The position numbers and the translations under genes are program-made. From assembly GCA_031179215.1 (NCBI GenBank), contig JAPSIA010000011.1, positions 1 through 45,156 on the forward strand: a DNA stretch of 45,156 nucleotides. Reading direction: 5' to 3'. Below are positions 25,457-33,285 of the stretch, piece after piece. This stretch comes from Agrococcus sp. (GTDB lineage: Bacteria; Actinomycetota; Actinomycetes; Actinomycetales; Microbacteriaceae). The notes under the pieces were generated by a model that searched no databases, was not told where the DNA came from, and saw only the letters and a list, made by a program, of their open reading frames with translations. The stretch's first letter is position 1; each line of letters starts with the position of its first letter.

Positions 25457-26305
25457 TCAACCGCGGGTGAACCCCGGGTGCCGATATCGCGCGTCGATCG
25501 CCCACTGCTCGAACCCGGCGCGCCGGTAGAGCGCGAGCGCCGCCTCGTTGTCGCCCTCGACGTAGAGGTGCGCCGTCGTCGCCCCGAGGGCGCGCATGCG
25601 CGCGAAGGCGGCCTCGAGCATCCGCGTGCCGAGCCCCGCTCCCTGCCGGTCGGGAGAGACGCCCAGCACGTAGAGCTCCGCGACGTCGCCCGCGGGCTTG
25701 ATCCACGCGAAGGCGTCGAGCCCGTCCTCGCCCGGCAGCACGACGAGGTTGGCGTCGTCGTGCCACGGCTCGGCCATGCGAGCGGCGAGGTCGTCGGCGC
25801 TCATGCGACCCTGCTCCGGATGCGTCGCGAAGGCGGCCGCGTTCAGGGCGAGCAGGGCGGGCGCGTCGGCGGGCTCGAACGGGCGGGCGCCCTCGGGCAG
25901 CCGGTCGTCGCGCGCGGCCGGCACGGGAGCGCGCAGCTGCAGGAGCGAGCGCACGCGCGTCGCGGGCAGCCGGCGCGCGATCGCCTGCGCGGCCGGCAGG
26001 TCGCCGTGGGCCCAGGCCTCGAAGCTGCCGAGCTCGGCGGCGACGCGAGCGACGAGCGCGGTGCCGCGACCGCGGCCGCGCCGCTCGGGGTGCACCGCGA
26101 GCTCGACCTCGCGCTCGGCGTCGCTGATGACGGCGAGCGCCTCGGCGTCGCCGATCGCGCGGCGCTCGCCGCGGCGCAGCTCGACGAGCGCCTGATCGTT
26201 GAAGGGCGGCATGCCGTCGTGCGCGGCGCACGCGGCGCCGAGCGCCTCGGCGAGCTCTGCGGCGCGCGAGGCCTCGAGCGGCTCCTCGCTCATCGGTCCC
26301 GGCAT
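25457..26305 (-). CDS. mshD: Mycothiol synthase
   Basis: A 282-residue tandem-GNAT enzyme that acetylates Cys-GlcN-Ins to make mycothiol, the major actinobacterial thiol. The first GNAT half ends with VHPERRGRGRGTALV; the second carries AELYVLGVSPDRQGAGLGTRML and the terminal ALALYRRAGFEQWAIDARY. ATG 26305 is chosen because GAGGGAGG, overlapping the glnR stop, is spaced 5 nt from it. It lies 10 nt after glnR, and the pair matches the order I know from mycobacteria, where glnR and mshD are also adjacent. Confidence 0.93.
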   Translation of the reverse strand: MPGPMSEEPLEASRAAELAEALGAACAAHDGMPPFNDQALVELRRGERRAIGDAEALAVISDAEREVELAVHPERRGRGRGTALVARVAAELGSFEAWAHGDLPAAQAIARRLPATRVRSLLQLRAPVPAARDDRLPEGARPFEPADAPALLALNAAAFATHPEQGRMSADDLAARMAEPWHDDANLVVLPGEDGLDAFAWIKPAGDVAELYVLGVSPDRQGAGLGTRMLEAAFARMRALGATTAHLYVEGDNEAALALYRRAGFEQWAIDARYRHPGFTRG

Positions 26306-26315
26306 GGCGCCTCCC

Positions 26316-26957
26316 TCACTCGTCCGACAGCTCGAAGCGGTAGCCGACACCGCGCACGGTGCCGATGAGGCTCTCGAGATCGCCGAGCTTCGCGCGCAGC
26401 CGCCGCACGTGCACGTCGACGGTGCGCGTGCCGCCGAAGTAGTCGTAGCCCCACACCTCGCTCAGCAGCTGCTCGCGCGTGAACACGCGCGCCGGGTGCG
26501 CAGCGAGGAACCGCAGCAGCTCGAACTCCTTGTAGGTGAGGTCGACGGGCTTGCCGTCGACCTTGGCCTGGTAGCTCGCCTCGTCGATCGTGAGCCCGCT
26601 CGCCGAGATGGGGGCGCGGACGCGAGCGGCCGCGAGGGCGAGGCGGATGCGCGCCTCGAGCTCTGCAGGTCCAGCGGTGTCGAGCACGATGTCGGTGGCG
26701 CCCCACTCGGGCGTCACGGCGGCGAAGCCGCCCTCGCCGAGCACGAGCAGCACCGGCGCCGGGTCGAGCTCGAGCAGCCTGCAGGTGGCCTTGGCCGCCG
26801 CGAGCTCTCCGACCGCGTCGACGACGAGCAGATCCGCTCCCGGGGCATGGGCGACCGCCTCCGCCGTCGGCGGCAGCGTGCTCACGCGGTGCTCGAGCAG
26901 CTCGAGACTGGGCAGCACGCCCCGGTCGCGGCGGGTGAAGATCACGACGTGCGCCAT
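26316..26957 (-). CDS. glnR: GlnR-type nitrogen response regulator
   Basis: A 213-residue orphan OmpR-type regulator. The N-terminal receiver is degenerate in its acidic pocket but keeps the LLVVDAVGELAAAKATCRLLELD and VLGEGGFAAVTPEWGATDIVL segments typical of GlnR. The C-terminal winged helix is highly conserved (DLTYKEFELLRFLAAHPARVFTRE through YDYFGGTRTVDVHVRRLRAKL to GVGYRF). GlnR controls ammonium assimilation genes in actinobacteria. No histidine kinase is adjacent. AGGAGG precedes ATG 26957. It leads glnR-mshD-ppk-mutT1. Confidence 0.92.
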   Translation of the reverse strand: MAHVVIFTRRDRGVLPSLELLEHRVSTLPPTAEAVAHAPGADLLVVDAVGELAAAKATCRLLELDPAPVLLVLGEGGFAAVTPEWGATDIVLDTAGPAELEARIRLALAAARVRAPISASGLTIDEASYQAKVDGKPVDLTYKEFELLRFLAAHPARVFTREQLLSEVWGYDYFGGTRTVDVHVRRLRAKLGDLESLIGTVRGVGYRFELSDE

Positions 26958-26976
26958 CCAGCCTCCTGCCTCATCG

Positions 26977-26982
26977 ATCCTA
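26977..26982 (-). promoter_or_regulatory. -10 element of glnR operon
   Basis: TAGGAT on the minus strand sits 19 nt before the glnR ATG. A start about 7 nt downstream leaves a leader of about 13 nt that still contains AGGAGG, so this is a short-leader and not a leaderless promoter. Confidence 0.5.
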
Positions 26983-27035
26983 TTGCGAGTCGCGACCCGT
27001 CCCGTGCCCAGGGCGCGTGCGCCATGATGGAGGGC

Positions 27036-27308
27036 ATGCGCAACGCGATGTCGTGGCAGTGGGCGAGCGTGTGGCCCGTGTGGCTCGTCGCGGTCGTCGG
27101 CGCCGTGCTCGTCGGCGTGCTGCAGCCGACCGACGGGATCGTGTGGCTGCCGATCGTGCTGGGCGCGTGCACGCTCGTCGCCTTCGCGATCCAGCTCGGC
27201 GGCCCGACCGAGCCGGGCCTCGTCGACCGGCTCGCCGCGGCGGTGTTCGGCAGCGTCGTCGTGCTCGCGATCGCGAGCGCGATCCTCGTGCCGCTCACGC
27301 ACCTGTAG
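27036..27308 (+). CDS. Small three-span membrane protein
   Basis: A 90-residue protein with three hydrophobic helices: WASVWPVWLVAVVGAVLVGVL, GIVWLPIVLGACTLVAFAIQL and AAAVFGSVVVLAIASAILVPL. It has an aromatic WQWASVWPVW start. I recognise it as a conserved small membrane protein of Micrococcales without known function. The start is uncertain: ATG 27024, 27027, 27036 and 27048 are all in frame. GGAGGG at 27029-27034 is too close to serve 27036, while CATGAT upstream resembles the -10 of the leaderless genes. It is divergent from glnR across a 78-nt gap. Confidence 0.7.
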   Translation: MRNAMSWQWASVWPVWLVAVVGAVLVGVLQPTDGIVWLPIVLGACTLVAFAIQLGGPTEPGLVDRLAAAVFGSVVVLAIASAILVPLTHL

Positions 27309-27408
27309 CCGCGCAGCCCCGCTCGCCGCGGCCGCGCAGGCCCGCTCACGGGGTTCCCGGCGCCGTGTGCTGCGCTGTGCGCGCGCGGTCGGCGATCGAG
27401 CGCCGCGA

Positions 27409-27414
27409 TACGAT
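27409..27414 (+). promoter_or_regulatory. -10 element of a leaderless small gene
   Basis: TACGAT lies exactly 6 nt before the ATG at 27421. This supports the 39-codon gene that follows. Confidence 0.6.
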
Positions 27415-27420
27415 CGAGGC

Positions 27421-27540
27421 ATGGCAATCCCTGTCGTCGCCCTCGAGATCTTCTTCCTCGGCCTGCTGGGACTCGCGATGCTCGCGATCGTCGGCGTCTC
27501 GTTCGCCGTCGTGCGGAGCCTCTTCCGGGGTCAGCGCTAG
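27421..27540 (+). CDS. 39-residue single-span membrane protein
   Basis: A short frame from ATG 27421 to TAG 27540 encodes MAIPVVALEIFFLGLLGLAM and then a second hydrophobic stretch ending in RSLFRGQR. Nearly the whole peptide is hydrophobic with a basic C-terminal tail, so one membrane helix with the tail inside is likely. Support comes from the leaderless -10 element at the right distance and from the 2-nt gap to the next gene, which suggests translational coupling. The function is unknown. Confidence 0.65.
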   Translation: MAIPVVALEIFFLGLLGLAMLAIVGVSFAVVRSLFRGQR

Positions 27541-27542
27541 CC

Positions 27543-28160
27543 ATGCTCGAGCTCGACCCGACGCTGCCCGCCGAGCTGGGGCCGCTGCAGTGGCTCATCG
27601 GCTCGTGGGAGGGCACGGGCGTGCTCTCGTTCCCGGTCGGCGAGCGCACGGTCGAGCGGGAGTTCGGGCAGCGCGTCTCGTTCGCCCACCACGGCAACCC
27701 CTACCTCAGCTACGAGGCCTACGCGTGGCAGCTCGACGACGAGCTCACGCCGCTCGCGGCCGAGAGCGGCTTCTGGCGCCTCGCGCGTCCCGCGCACGCG
27801 GCCGACGCGGGCCCCGGCATGCTGCCGCCGGAGGGCGAGCCCGCGTTCGGCGACCTCGAGGCCGTCGAGGGGCTCCGCCGACCCGACGGCGGCTTCGAGC
27901 TCCAGGCCCTCATCTCGCACCCGACGGGTGTCGCCGAGCTCTACCTCGGCACGATCGCGGGCCCGCGCATCGACCTCGCGACCGACGCGGTGCTGCGCGG
28001 CGCGGGCGCGAAGGAGCATTCCGCATCGACCCGCATGTACGGGCTCGTCGAGAACCACCTGCTGTGGGCGTGGGATCTCGCCGCGCTCGGCCAGGGCCTC
28101 GAGAGCCACGCCTCGGCGCGGCTCGCCCGCGTGACGCCGAGCGAGGCGAACGAGCCGTGA
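27543..28160 (+). CDS. Nitrobindin-like (FABP family) protein
   Basis: A 205-residue soluble beta-barrel protein. The GSWEGTG motif near residue 20 is the entry signature of nitrobindins (formerly DUF1794, THAP4-like). Further family traits are a YLSYEAY strand, ESGFWRL, HPTGVAELYLG and the terminal RMYGLVENHLLWAWDL. Bacterial and plant relatives bind ferric haem and handle NO or peroxynitrite. A haem-ligating histidine near the C-terminus is expected but I cannot assign it with certainty. It overlaps the ygfZ-like gene by 4 nt (GTGA), so it is probably linked to iron-sulfur or oxidative stress functions. Confidence 0.88.
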   Translation: MLELDPTLPAELGPLQWLIGSWEGTGVLSFPVGERTVEREFGQRVSFAHHGNPYLSYEAYAWQLDDELTPLAAESGFWRLARPAHAADAGPGMLPPEGEPAFGDLEAVEGLRRPDGGFELQALISHPTGVAELYLGTIAGPRIDLATDAVLRGAGAKEHSASTRMYGLVENHLLWAWDLAALGQGLESHASARLARVTPSEANEP

Positions 28161-29227
28161 GCGCCGAGGCCGCGCGCCGCATCGCCGCGAGCATCCCGCG
28201 CGCGGTGCTCGACGAGCGCTCGGGCCTGCCGCTCCACGTGGGCAACCCCATCGCCGAGCAGCGGCGGCTGCGCGCCGGCGGGCTCGTGCTGCTGCCGCGC
28301 GACGTGCTGCGGCTCTCGGGCCCCGACACGCTCCCGTGGCTCGACTCGATCACGACGCAGGCGATCGAGCACATGCCGGAGGGAGCTTCGACCGAGTCGC
28401 TCGTGCTCTCGCCCGAGGGGCGCATCGAGCACGCGATGCGCCTGCGCTGGACGGGCGAGTCGCTGTGGATCCTCGTCGACGCCGGCACGGGCGACGCGCT
28501 CGAGTCGTGGCTGACGCGGATGCGCTTCTACAAGCAGGTCGAGATCGAGCGTCCCGAGGTCGTCGTCGTCGGCACCGCCGGCGAGCCTGCGGGAGCGCTC
28601 GCGTGGGTCGACGGCTGGCCGGAGGTCGCGCCCGGCGGCGTGCGCTACGGCGAGCCGACGGGGGAGCCCTGGCGCTGGGCGGAGGCGATCCTCTCGCCCG
28701 CCGACGCCGAGTCGCTGCCCGTCGACCGCGTCGTCGGCTCGCTCGCGGCCGACGCGCTCCGCATCGCGGCAGGCCGGCCGGCGCTCGCGGAGGTCGACGA
28801 GCGCTCCATCCCGCACGAGCTCGACTGGCTCACGACCGCCGTGCACCTCGCGAAGGGCTGCTACCGCGGGCAGGAGACGGTCGCGAAGGTGCACAACCTC
28901 GGCGCGCCGCCGCGCCGCGTGGTGCTGCTGCACCTCGACGGCAGCCAGAGCTCGCCCGTCGCGCCGGGCGACGAGGTGCTCGCGGGCGAGACGGCCGTCG
29001 GCGCCGTCACGTCGGCCGCGATCCACGACGAGCTCGGCCCCATCGCGCTCGCGGTCGTGAAGCGCTCCGCCCCCGCCGACGCCGATCTCGTCGTGCGGAC
29101 CGCCGACGGCATCGCGGTCGCCGCCGGCCAGCAGGTGCTCGTGCCGCCCACCGCGGGCCACGCGCACCGACCGCCGCGCCTGCCGCGACTGGGCGCCGTG
29201 CAGCGCCCCACGCGCTCCGCGCCCTGA
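28157..29227 (+). CDS. ygfZ: YgfZ/GcvT-domain folate-binding protein
   Basis: A 356-residue tetrahydrofolate-binding protein of the YgfZ type. The family signature KGCYRGQE is present in the context LAKGCYRGQETVAKVHNLG, after a GcvT-like N-terminal region. YgfZ helps maintain iron-sulfur enzymes such as MiaB, using folate. GTG 28157 overlaps the nitrobindin stop, fixing the start. The C-terminal tail is Pro/Arg-rich and probably disordered. The array of 64-bp repeats begins about 75 nt after its stop. Confidence 0.92.
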   Translation: MSAEAARRIAASIPRAVLDERSGLPLHVGNPIAEQRRLRAGGLVLLPRDVLRLSGPDTLPWLDSITTQAIEHMPEGASTESLVLSPEGRIEHAMRLRWTGESLWILVDAGTGDALESWLTRMRFYKQVEIERPEVVVVGTAGEPAGALAWVDGWPEVAPGGVRYGEPTGEPWRWAEAILSPADAESLPVDRVVGSLAADALRIAAGRPALAEVDERSIPHELDWLTTAVHLAKGCYRGQETVAKVHNLGAPPRRVVLLHLDGSQSSPVAPGDEVLAGETAVGAVTSAAIHDELGPIALAVVKRSAPADADLVVRTADGIAVAAGQQVLVPPTAGHAHRPPRLPRLGAVQRPTRSAP

Positions 29228-29303
29228 CCGCGGGCGGCCCGCCGGGAGCGCGCGAGCGCGGCGCGCGTCGCGCCGCGGGCACGAGCGGCTCCGCTGCCAG
29301 GGC

Positions 29304-29556
29304 TGCACGAGGTGGCGAGCGTTCGCTGCGCGGCGCGGCCGGATGGTGCAGGTGGCTTCGCAGCACCTGCACGAGGTGGCGGGCATCCGCGGCTCGGTGC
29401 AGCCGGATGGTGCAGGTCGCCTGGCGCCGCGTGCGCGAGGTTGGCGGGCGTCCGCCGCTCGGTGCGGCCGGATGGTGCAGGTGACCTCGCGCGACCTGCA
29501 CGAGGTGGCGGGCATCCGCGGCTCGGCGCAGCCGGATGGTGCAGGCGAGCAGCGAG
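29304..29556. repeat. Four tandem 64-bp bulged-hairpin repeats
   Basis: Units begin at 29304, 29368, 29432 and 29497 (periods 64, 64, 65). They fill most of the 334-nt gap between ygfZ and the convergent methyltransferase gene. The shared core is TGCACGAGGTGGCGGGCATC, and every unit ends in GCCGGATGGTGCAGG. Units 2 and 4 are nearly identical; 1 and 3 have diverged. One unit folds as ACCTGCAC/GTGCAGGT (8 bp), an 11-nt one-sided bulge, then CATCCGcGGCT/AGCCGGATG around a 6-nt loop. There are no spacers between units. Confidence 0.85.
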
Positions 29557-29561
29557 GGGCG

Positions 29562-30437
29562 CTAGGGAGGAGACGCGCCCGGCGCCACGGCGTCCCACGC
29601 GACGGTGAGCTCGCCGAGCCGCCAGCGCGCTGGGCCGCCGATGACCGGCCAGCCGGCCTCGCGCATCCGCCGCGCCGTCGCCACCCAGCGCTGCACCGCG
29701 CCGAAGTCGGCGAGCGGAGCCTCGATCGCCCATGCGCGGTCGAGCTCAGCCAGCAGCGCGTGCACGCGCTCGCCCGGCACGTTGCGGTGGATGAGCGCCT
29801 TCGGCAGCCGCTCGGCGACGACCGAGGGCGCGGGCATCGCGTCGTCGCCGAGCGCGTCGACCTTGAGCGCGATCGTGAGGGAGCGCGGCCCGGTGGCGTC
29901 GAGCGCGACCCATGAGCACACGCGCCCCACCTCGTTGGAGGTGCCCTCCACGAGCAGCCCGCCAGGGGCGAGCCTCGCGCGCATCGTCGCCCAGTGCGCC
30001 GCGACCTCGTGCTCGTCGTACTGCCGCAGCACGTTCATGGCGCGGATGACGTGCGGGGGCCGCGGCGCCGGCACCTCGAAGCCGCCGAGCGCGAACGAGA
30101 CGCGCGCGTCGCTCGCGATCGCGCGCCCGTAGCGCGTCGGCCCCGCCTCGCGCGCCGCGGCGAGCTCGGCGCTCGCGAGCTCGACGCGGGCCGGGTCGAT
30201 CTCGAGCCCGAGCACCTCGACGCCGGGATTGCCGCGCGAGAGCCGCTCGTGCAGCTCGAGGCTCGTCGTCGCGCTCGCGCCGTAGCCGAGGTCGACCACG
30301 AGGCAGCCGGGCACGCGCGCCGCGGGCTGCGCCGCGATCCAGCGATCCACGCGCCGCAGCCGGTTCACGCCGGTCGTGCCGCGCGTGATGCGTCCCACGT
30401 GCTTCGCCACGGGATCCATCATCCCGGTCGCAGCCAC
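29562..30437 (-). CDS. SAM-dependent methyltransferase-like protein
   Basis: A 291-residue class I methyltransferase-like protein. The N-terminal ITRGTTGVNRLRRVDRWI is followed by motif I as VVDLGYGASATTSLELHERL, the acidic post-strand motif LGLEIDPARVELA, and MNVLRQYDEHEVAAHW with GLLVEGTSNEVGR. This set is typical of a conserved actinobacterial family next to gpm genes. Its substrate is not known to me. The start is uncertain: GTG 30437 has GGAGG very close, and ATG 30422 is an alternative. It is divergent from gpmA with 23 nt between the starts. Confidence 0.82.
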   Translation of the reverse strand: MAATGMMDPVAKHVGRITRGTTGVNRLRRVDRWIAAQPAARVPGCLVVDLGYGASATTSLELHERLSRGNPGVEVLGLEIDPARVELASAELAAAREAGPTRYGRAIASDARVSFALGGFEVPAPRPPHVIRAMNVLRQYDEHEVAAHWATMRARLAPGGLLVEGTSNEVGRVCSWVALDATGPRSLTIALKVDALGDDAMPAPSVVAERLPKALIHRNVPGERVHALLAELDRAWAIEAPLADFGAVQRWVATARRMREAGWPVIGGPARWRLGELTVAWDAVAPGASPP

Positions 30438-30448
30438 GCCCCTCCGAC

Positions 30449-30454
30449 TAGGCT
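30449..30454 (+). promoter_or_regulatory. -10 element of leaderless gpmA
   Basis: TAGGCT lies exactly 6 nt before the gpmA ATG at 30461; no Shine-Dalgarno is available. Confidence 0.6.
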
Positions 30455-30460
30455 GGCGGC

Positions 30461-31207
30461 ATGACCGAGCGCACCCTCATCCTGCTCCGCCATGGCCAGT
30501 CCACCTGGAACGAGAAGAACCTCTTCACCGGCTGGGTCGACGTGCGCCTCACGCCGAAGGGGGAGGAAGAGGCCAAGCGCGGCGGTGAGCTGCTGCGCGA
30601 GCGCGACCTGCTGCCCGACGTGCTCTACACGTCGCTCCTCACGCGCGCGATCCAGACGGCCAACCTCGCCCTCGACGCCGCCGATCGCGCGTGGATCCCC
30701 GTGCACCGCTCGTGGCGCCTCAACGAGCGCCACTACGGCGACCTGCAGGGCAAGGACAAGGCCGAGACGCTCGCGCAGTACGGCGAGGAGCAGTTCATGA
30801 CGTGGCGCCGCTCCTTCGACACGCCGCCGCCGCCCATCGCCGACGACAACGAGCACTCGCAGGTGGGCGATCCCCGCTACGCCGACATCGACGGCGAGGT
30901 GCCGAGGACCGAGTGCCTCAAGGACGTCATCGAGCGCTTCCTGCCCTACTGGGAGTCGACGATCACGAAGGACCTCGAGGCCGGCAGGACGGTGCTCGTG
31001 ACCGCGCACGGCAACTCGCTGCGCGCGCTCGTCAAGCACCTCGACGACATCTCCGACGACGACATCGCGGGCCTCAACATCCCCACCGGGATCCCGCTGC
31101 TCTACCGCCTCGGCGAGGACAACATGCCGCTCGCGCCGGGCGAGTACCTCGACCCGGAGGCCGCCGCGGCCGGCGCGGCCGCCGTGGCGAGCCAGGGCAA
31201 GCGCTAG
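30461..31207 (+). CDS. gpmA: 2,3-bisphosphoglycerate-dependent phosphoglycerate mutase
   Basis: A 248-residue glycolytic enzyme interconverting 3- and 2-phosphoglycerate. The phospho-histidine motif [18 protein letters not shown] (His11) is at the N-terminus. [16 protein letters not shown] and the second active histidine in [17 protein letters not shown] are present. Length matches the E. coli-type enzyme. It begins leaderless and ends at a very strong hairpin shared with convergent phoU. In mycobacteria gpm1 also neighbours senX3-regX3, as here. Confidence 0.97.
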   Translation: MTERTLILLRHGQSTWNEKNLFTGWVDVRLTPKGEEEAKRGGELLRERDLLPDVLYTSLLTRAIQTANLALDAADRAWIPVHRSWRLNERHYGDLQGKDKAETLAQYGEEQFMTWRRSFDTPPPPIADDNEHSQVGDPRYADIDGEVPRTECLKDVIERFLPYWESTITKDLEAGRTVLVTAHGNSLRALVKHLDDISDDDIAGLNIPTGIPLLYRLGEDNMPLAPGEYLDPEAAAAGAAAVASQGKR

Positions 31208-31208
31208 C

Positions 31209-31258
31209 GCGACACGAAGAGGGGGCCCCGCGAGTGCGGGGCCCCCTCTTCGTGTCGC
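31209..31258. terminator. Perfect 23-bp bidirectional terminator hairpin
   Basis: The arms 31209-31231 and 31236-31258 are perfectly complementary over 23 bp with a GAGT loop. It fills the gap between the convergent gpmA and phoU stops. No T-tract follows on either side. Confidence 0.85.
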
Positions 31259-31266
31259 TGCTGGCG

Positions 31267-31971
31267 TCAGCTGCCGGGCTGGATCGGCTGCACGGGCTCC
31301 GGCGCCATCTCGGCGTGCGCGTCCTCGTCCCCGACCCACTCGCCGGTCGCGAGGTACTGCACCTTCTTGGCGATGCCGACCGCGTGGTCGGCGAAGCGCT
31401 CGTGGTAGCGGCTCGCGAGCGTCGCGTCGACGGTCGTGTGCGCCGCGCCCTCCCACGCCGTGCCGAGCACGTGCGCGAACACGTCGCGGTGCAGCTTGTC
31501 GACGTGCTCGTCGGCCGCCTGGAGGCGATCGGCGAGCGAGAGGTCCTGCGTCTCGAGCAGGTCGCGCAGCATCTTCGCGATCTCGATGTCGTTCGCGCCC
31601 ATCTCGGCGAAGGTCGGCTGCAGCGACTCCGGCACGACCTGCATGGGGAAGCGGTAGCGCGCGAGCAGCGCGATGTGCCGGGCGAGGTCGCCCATGCGCT
31701 CGAGCGACGCCGAGATGCGCAGCGCCGAGACGACGATGCGCAGGTCGCGCGCGACCGGCGACTGACGCGCGATGATGTCGATCGCGAGCTCGTCGAGCGC
31801 CGCCGCCTTGTCGTCGATGATCGGATCGGTCGCGATCACGTGCTCTGCGAGCTGCACGTTCGAGTCGCCGAAGGCACGCACTGCGGCCTCGATCGAGACC
31901 ACCACGTGGTTGGCGATGTCGACGAGGCGCTGCTGCACCTCGGCGAGCTCCTGCTGGAAAACGTCGCGCAT
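31267..31971 (-). CDS. phoU: Phosphate transport regulator PhoU
   Basis: A 234-residue all-helical protein with two PhoU repeats. The metal-binding-type motifs are present as ALDELAIDIIARQSPVARDLR in the first repeat and SRYHERFADHAVGIAKKVQYL in the second. PhoU links Pst transport to the cognate histidine kinase and silences it when phosphate is plentiful. ATG 31971 follows GCAGGAG. It is divergent from senX3 across 141 nt and separated from pstSCAB by 9 kb, so it is regulated independently of the transporter. Confidence 0.95.
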   Translation of the reverse strand: MRDVFQQELAEVQQRLVDIANHVVVSIEAAVRAFGDSNVQLAEHVIATDPIIDDKAAALDELAIDIIARQSPVARDLRIVVSALRISASLERMGDLARHIALLARYRFPMQVVPESLQPTFAEMGANDIEIAKMLRDLLETQDLSLADRLQAADEHVDKLHRDVFAHVLGTAWEGAAHTTVDATLASRYHERFADHAVGIAKKVQYLATGEWVGDEDAHAEMAPEPVQPIQPGS

Positions 31972-32100
31972 TGCTCCTGCTCCTAATGTTGCGCCCGGGA
32001 CTGCGGCGGCACGGGCGCGGGTCGAACCCTGAGTGTCCCGGGGCCAGGTTACCGGGGGGTGTCTGAGGACTGAACCGCAGGGGCCGACAGCCGCGCCCGC

Positions 32101-32106
32101 TACGAT
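32101..32106 (+). promoter_or_regulatory. -10 element of leaderless senX3
   Basis: TACGAT lies exactly 6 nt before GTG 32113. No Shine-Dalgarno precedes the gene. Confidence 0.6.
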
Positions 32107-32112
32107 TGCGGC

Positions 32113-33285
32113 GTGGATGCGTCGTGGTACGTCCTCCTGGCGCTCCTGCTGGGCTTCGCGGTCGGAGCCGCATCCGTGCACCTGCTCGGCATCGCCGCGC
32201 AGCGCGGCCGGCAGGTGATGGCGATCGCGAGCGAGTCGGTCCCCGACGGCATCGCCGCGATGGTGCAGGTGCTCGAGTCGGCCGGCGTCGTGCTCGACGG
32301 CTCCAACCAGGTCATCCTCTCCTCGCCGGGCGCTGAGGCGCTCGACCTCGTCGAGGGCAGGACGCTGCGCTCGCACGAGATCGCGGATGCGGTGCGGCGC
32401 GTCTGGCGCACGGGCGAGGCCGAGGTGCTCGACCTCCTGCACCGCCGCGGGCGCATCGGCACCGGCAACCAGGTGCACCTGCGCGTGCGCGTCGCGCCGC
32501 TCGGCAACCGCTTCATGCTCGTGCTCGCCTCCGATCGCACCGAGGAGCTGCGGCTCGCGGGCGTGCGCCGCGACTTCGTCGCCAACATCAGCCACGAGCT
32601 CAAGACGCCGATCGGGGCGCTCCAGGTGCTCGCCGAGGCGATCGAGGCCGGCGCGGAGGAGCCCGAGCGCGTGCGCTCCTTCGCGCAGCGCATGCAGCTC
32701 GAGGCCGATCGGCTCGGCCGCATGACGAAGGAGCTCATCGACCTCTCCCGCATCCAGGCCGACGACCCGCTCGAGCACGCGGAGCGGTTCCCGATCGCGC
32801 GCGTCGTCGACGTCGCCGTCGACCGCAACCGGGTGCTCGCGGAGGCGAAGCGGATGCGCATCATCCCTCGCGTGCTCGAGGAGGCGGAGGTGCTGGGCTC
32901 GGAGGAGCTCGTCACCATGGCCGTGCAGAACCTCATCTCGAACGCGGTGCAGTACTCGCCGGAGGCGACGCACGTCGGCATCGGCGTGCGCGTGACCGAC
33001 GGCGTCGTCGAGGTGGCGGTCTCCGACAAGGGCGTCGGCATCGCGGCCGAGGAGCAGGAGCGCGTCTTCGAGCGCTTCTACCGGGTCGATCCCGCGCGCA
33101 GCCGCGTGACGGGCGGCACGGGCCTCGGCCTCAGTATCGTGAAGCATGTCGCCGTGAGCCACGGCGGCGAGGTCACGCTCTGGTCGCGCCCCGGTCAGGG
33201 GTCGACGTTCACGCTGCGGCTGCCCGCGGCAGCCGCACCCGCCCGCAAGGAGATCCATGACGCGCATCCTGATCGTCGAGGATGA
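32113..33285 (+). CDS. senX3: SenX3-type sensor histidine kinase
   Basis: A 390-residue membrane kinase of phosphate sensing. One clear N-terminal hydrophobic segment (WYVLLALLLGFAVGAASVHLL) precedes a PAS-like region (SVPDGIAAMVQVLESAGVVLDG). The H-box is FVANISHELKTPIGALQVL (His161), the N-box is MAVQNLISNAVQYSP, and the G-boxes are SDKGVGIAAEEQ and GGTGLGLSIVKHV. The leaderless GTG 32113 is the start. The 3' end overlaps regX3 by 29 nt, so the two are tightly coupled. Divergent phoU fits the PhoU-kinase partnership. Confidence 0.94.
   Translation: MDASWYVLLALLLGFAVGAASVHLLGIAAQRGRQVMAIASESVPDGIAAMVQVLESAGVVLDGSNQVILSSPGAEALDLVEGRTLRSHEIADAVRRVWRTGEAEVLDLLHRRGRIGTGNQVHLRVRVAPLGNRFMLVLASDRTEELRLAGVRRDFVANISHELKTPIGALQVLAEAIEAGAEEPERVRSFAQRMQLEADRLGRMTKELIDLSRIQADDPLEHAERFPIARVVDVAVDRNRVLAEAKRMRIIPRVLEEAEVLGSEELVTMAVQNLISNAVQYSPEATHVGIGVRVTDGVVEVAVSDKGVGIAAEEQERVFERFYRVDPARSRVTGGTGLGLSIVKHVAVSHGGEVTLWSRPGQGSTFTLRLPAAAAPARKEIHDAHPDRRG

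Noticed and set aside
23729-26368. An 879-codon frame antisense to ppk and mshD
   Set aside because: GC-rich codon bias opens long antisense frames. The product is repetitive Arg/Glu/Val-rich sequence without any family motif, while the minus strand encodes clear PPK1 and MshD.
29304-29556. A CRISPR array
   Set aside because: Units are contiguous 64-mers without unique spacers, and no cas genes are present.
31972-32112. A PHO box between phoU and senX3
   Set aside because: Fragments such as GGTTCAGTCC and GGTAACCTGG are too far from the GTTCACC 11-bp pattern.
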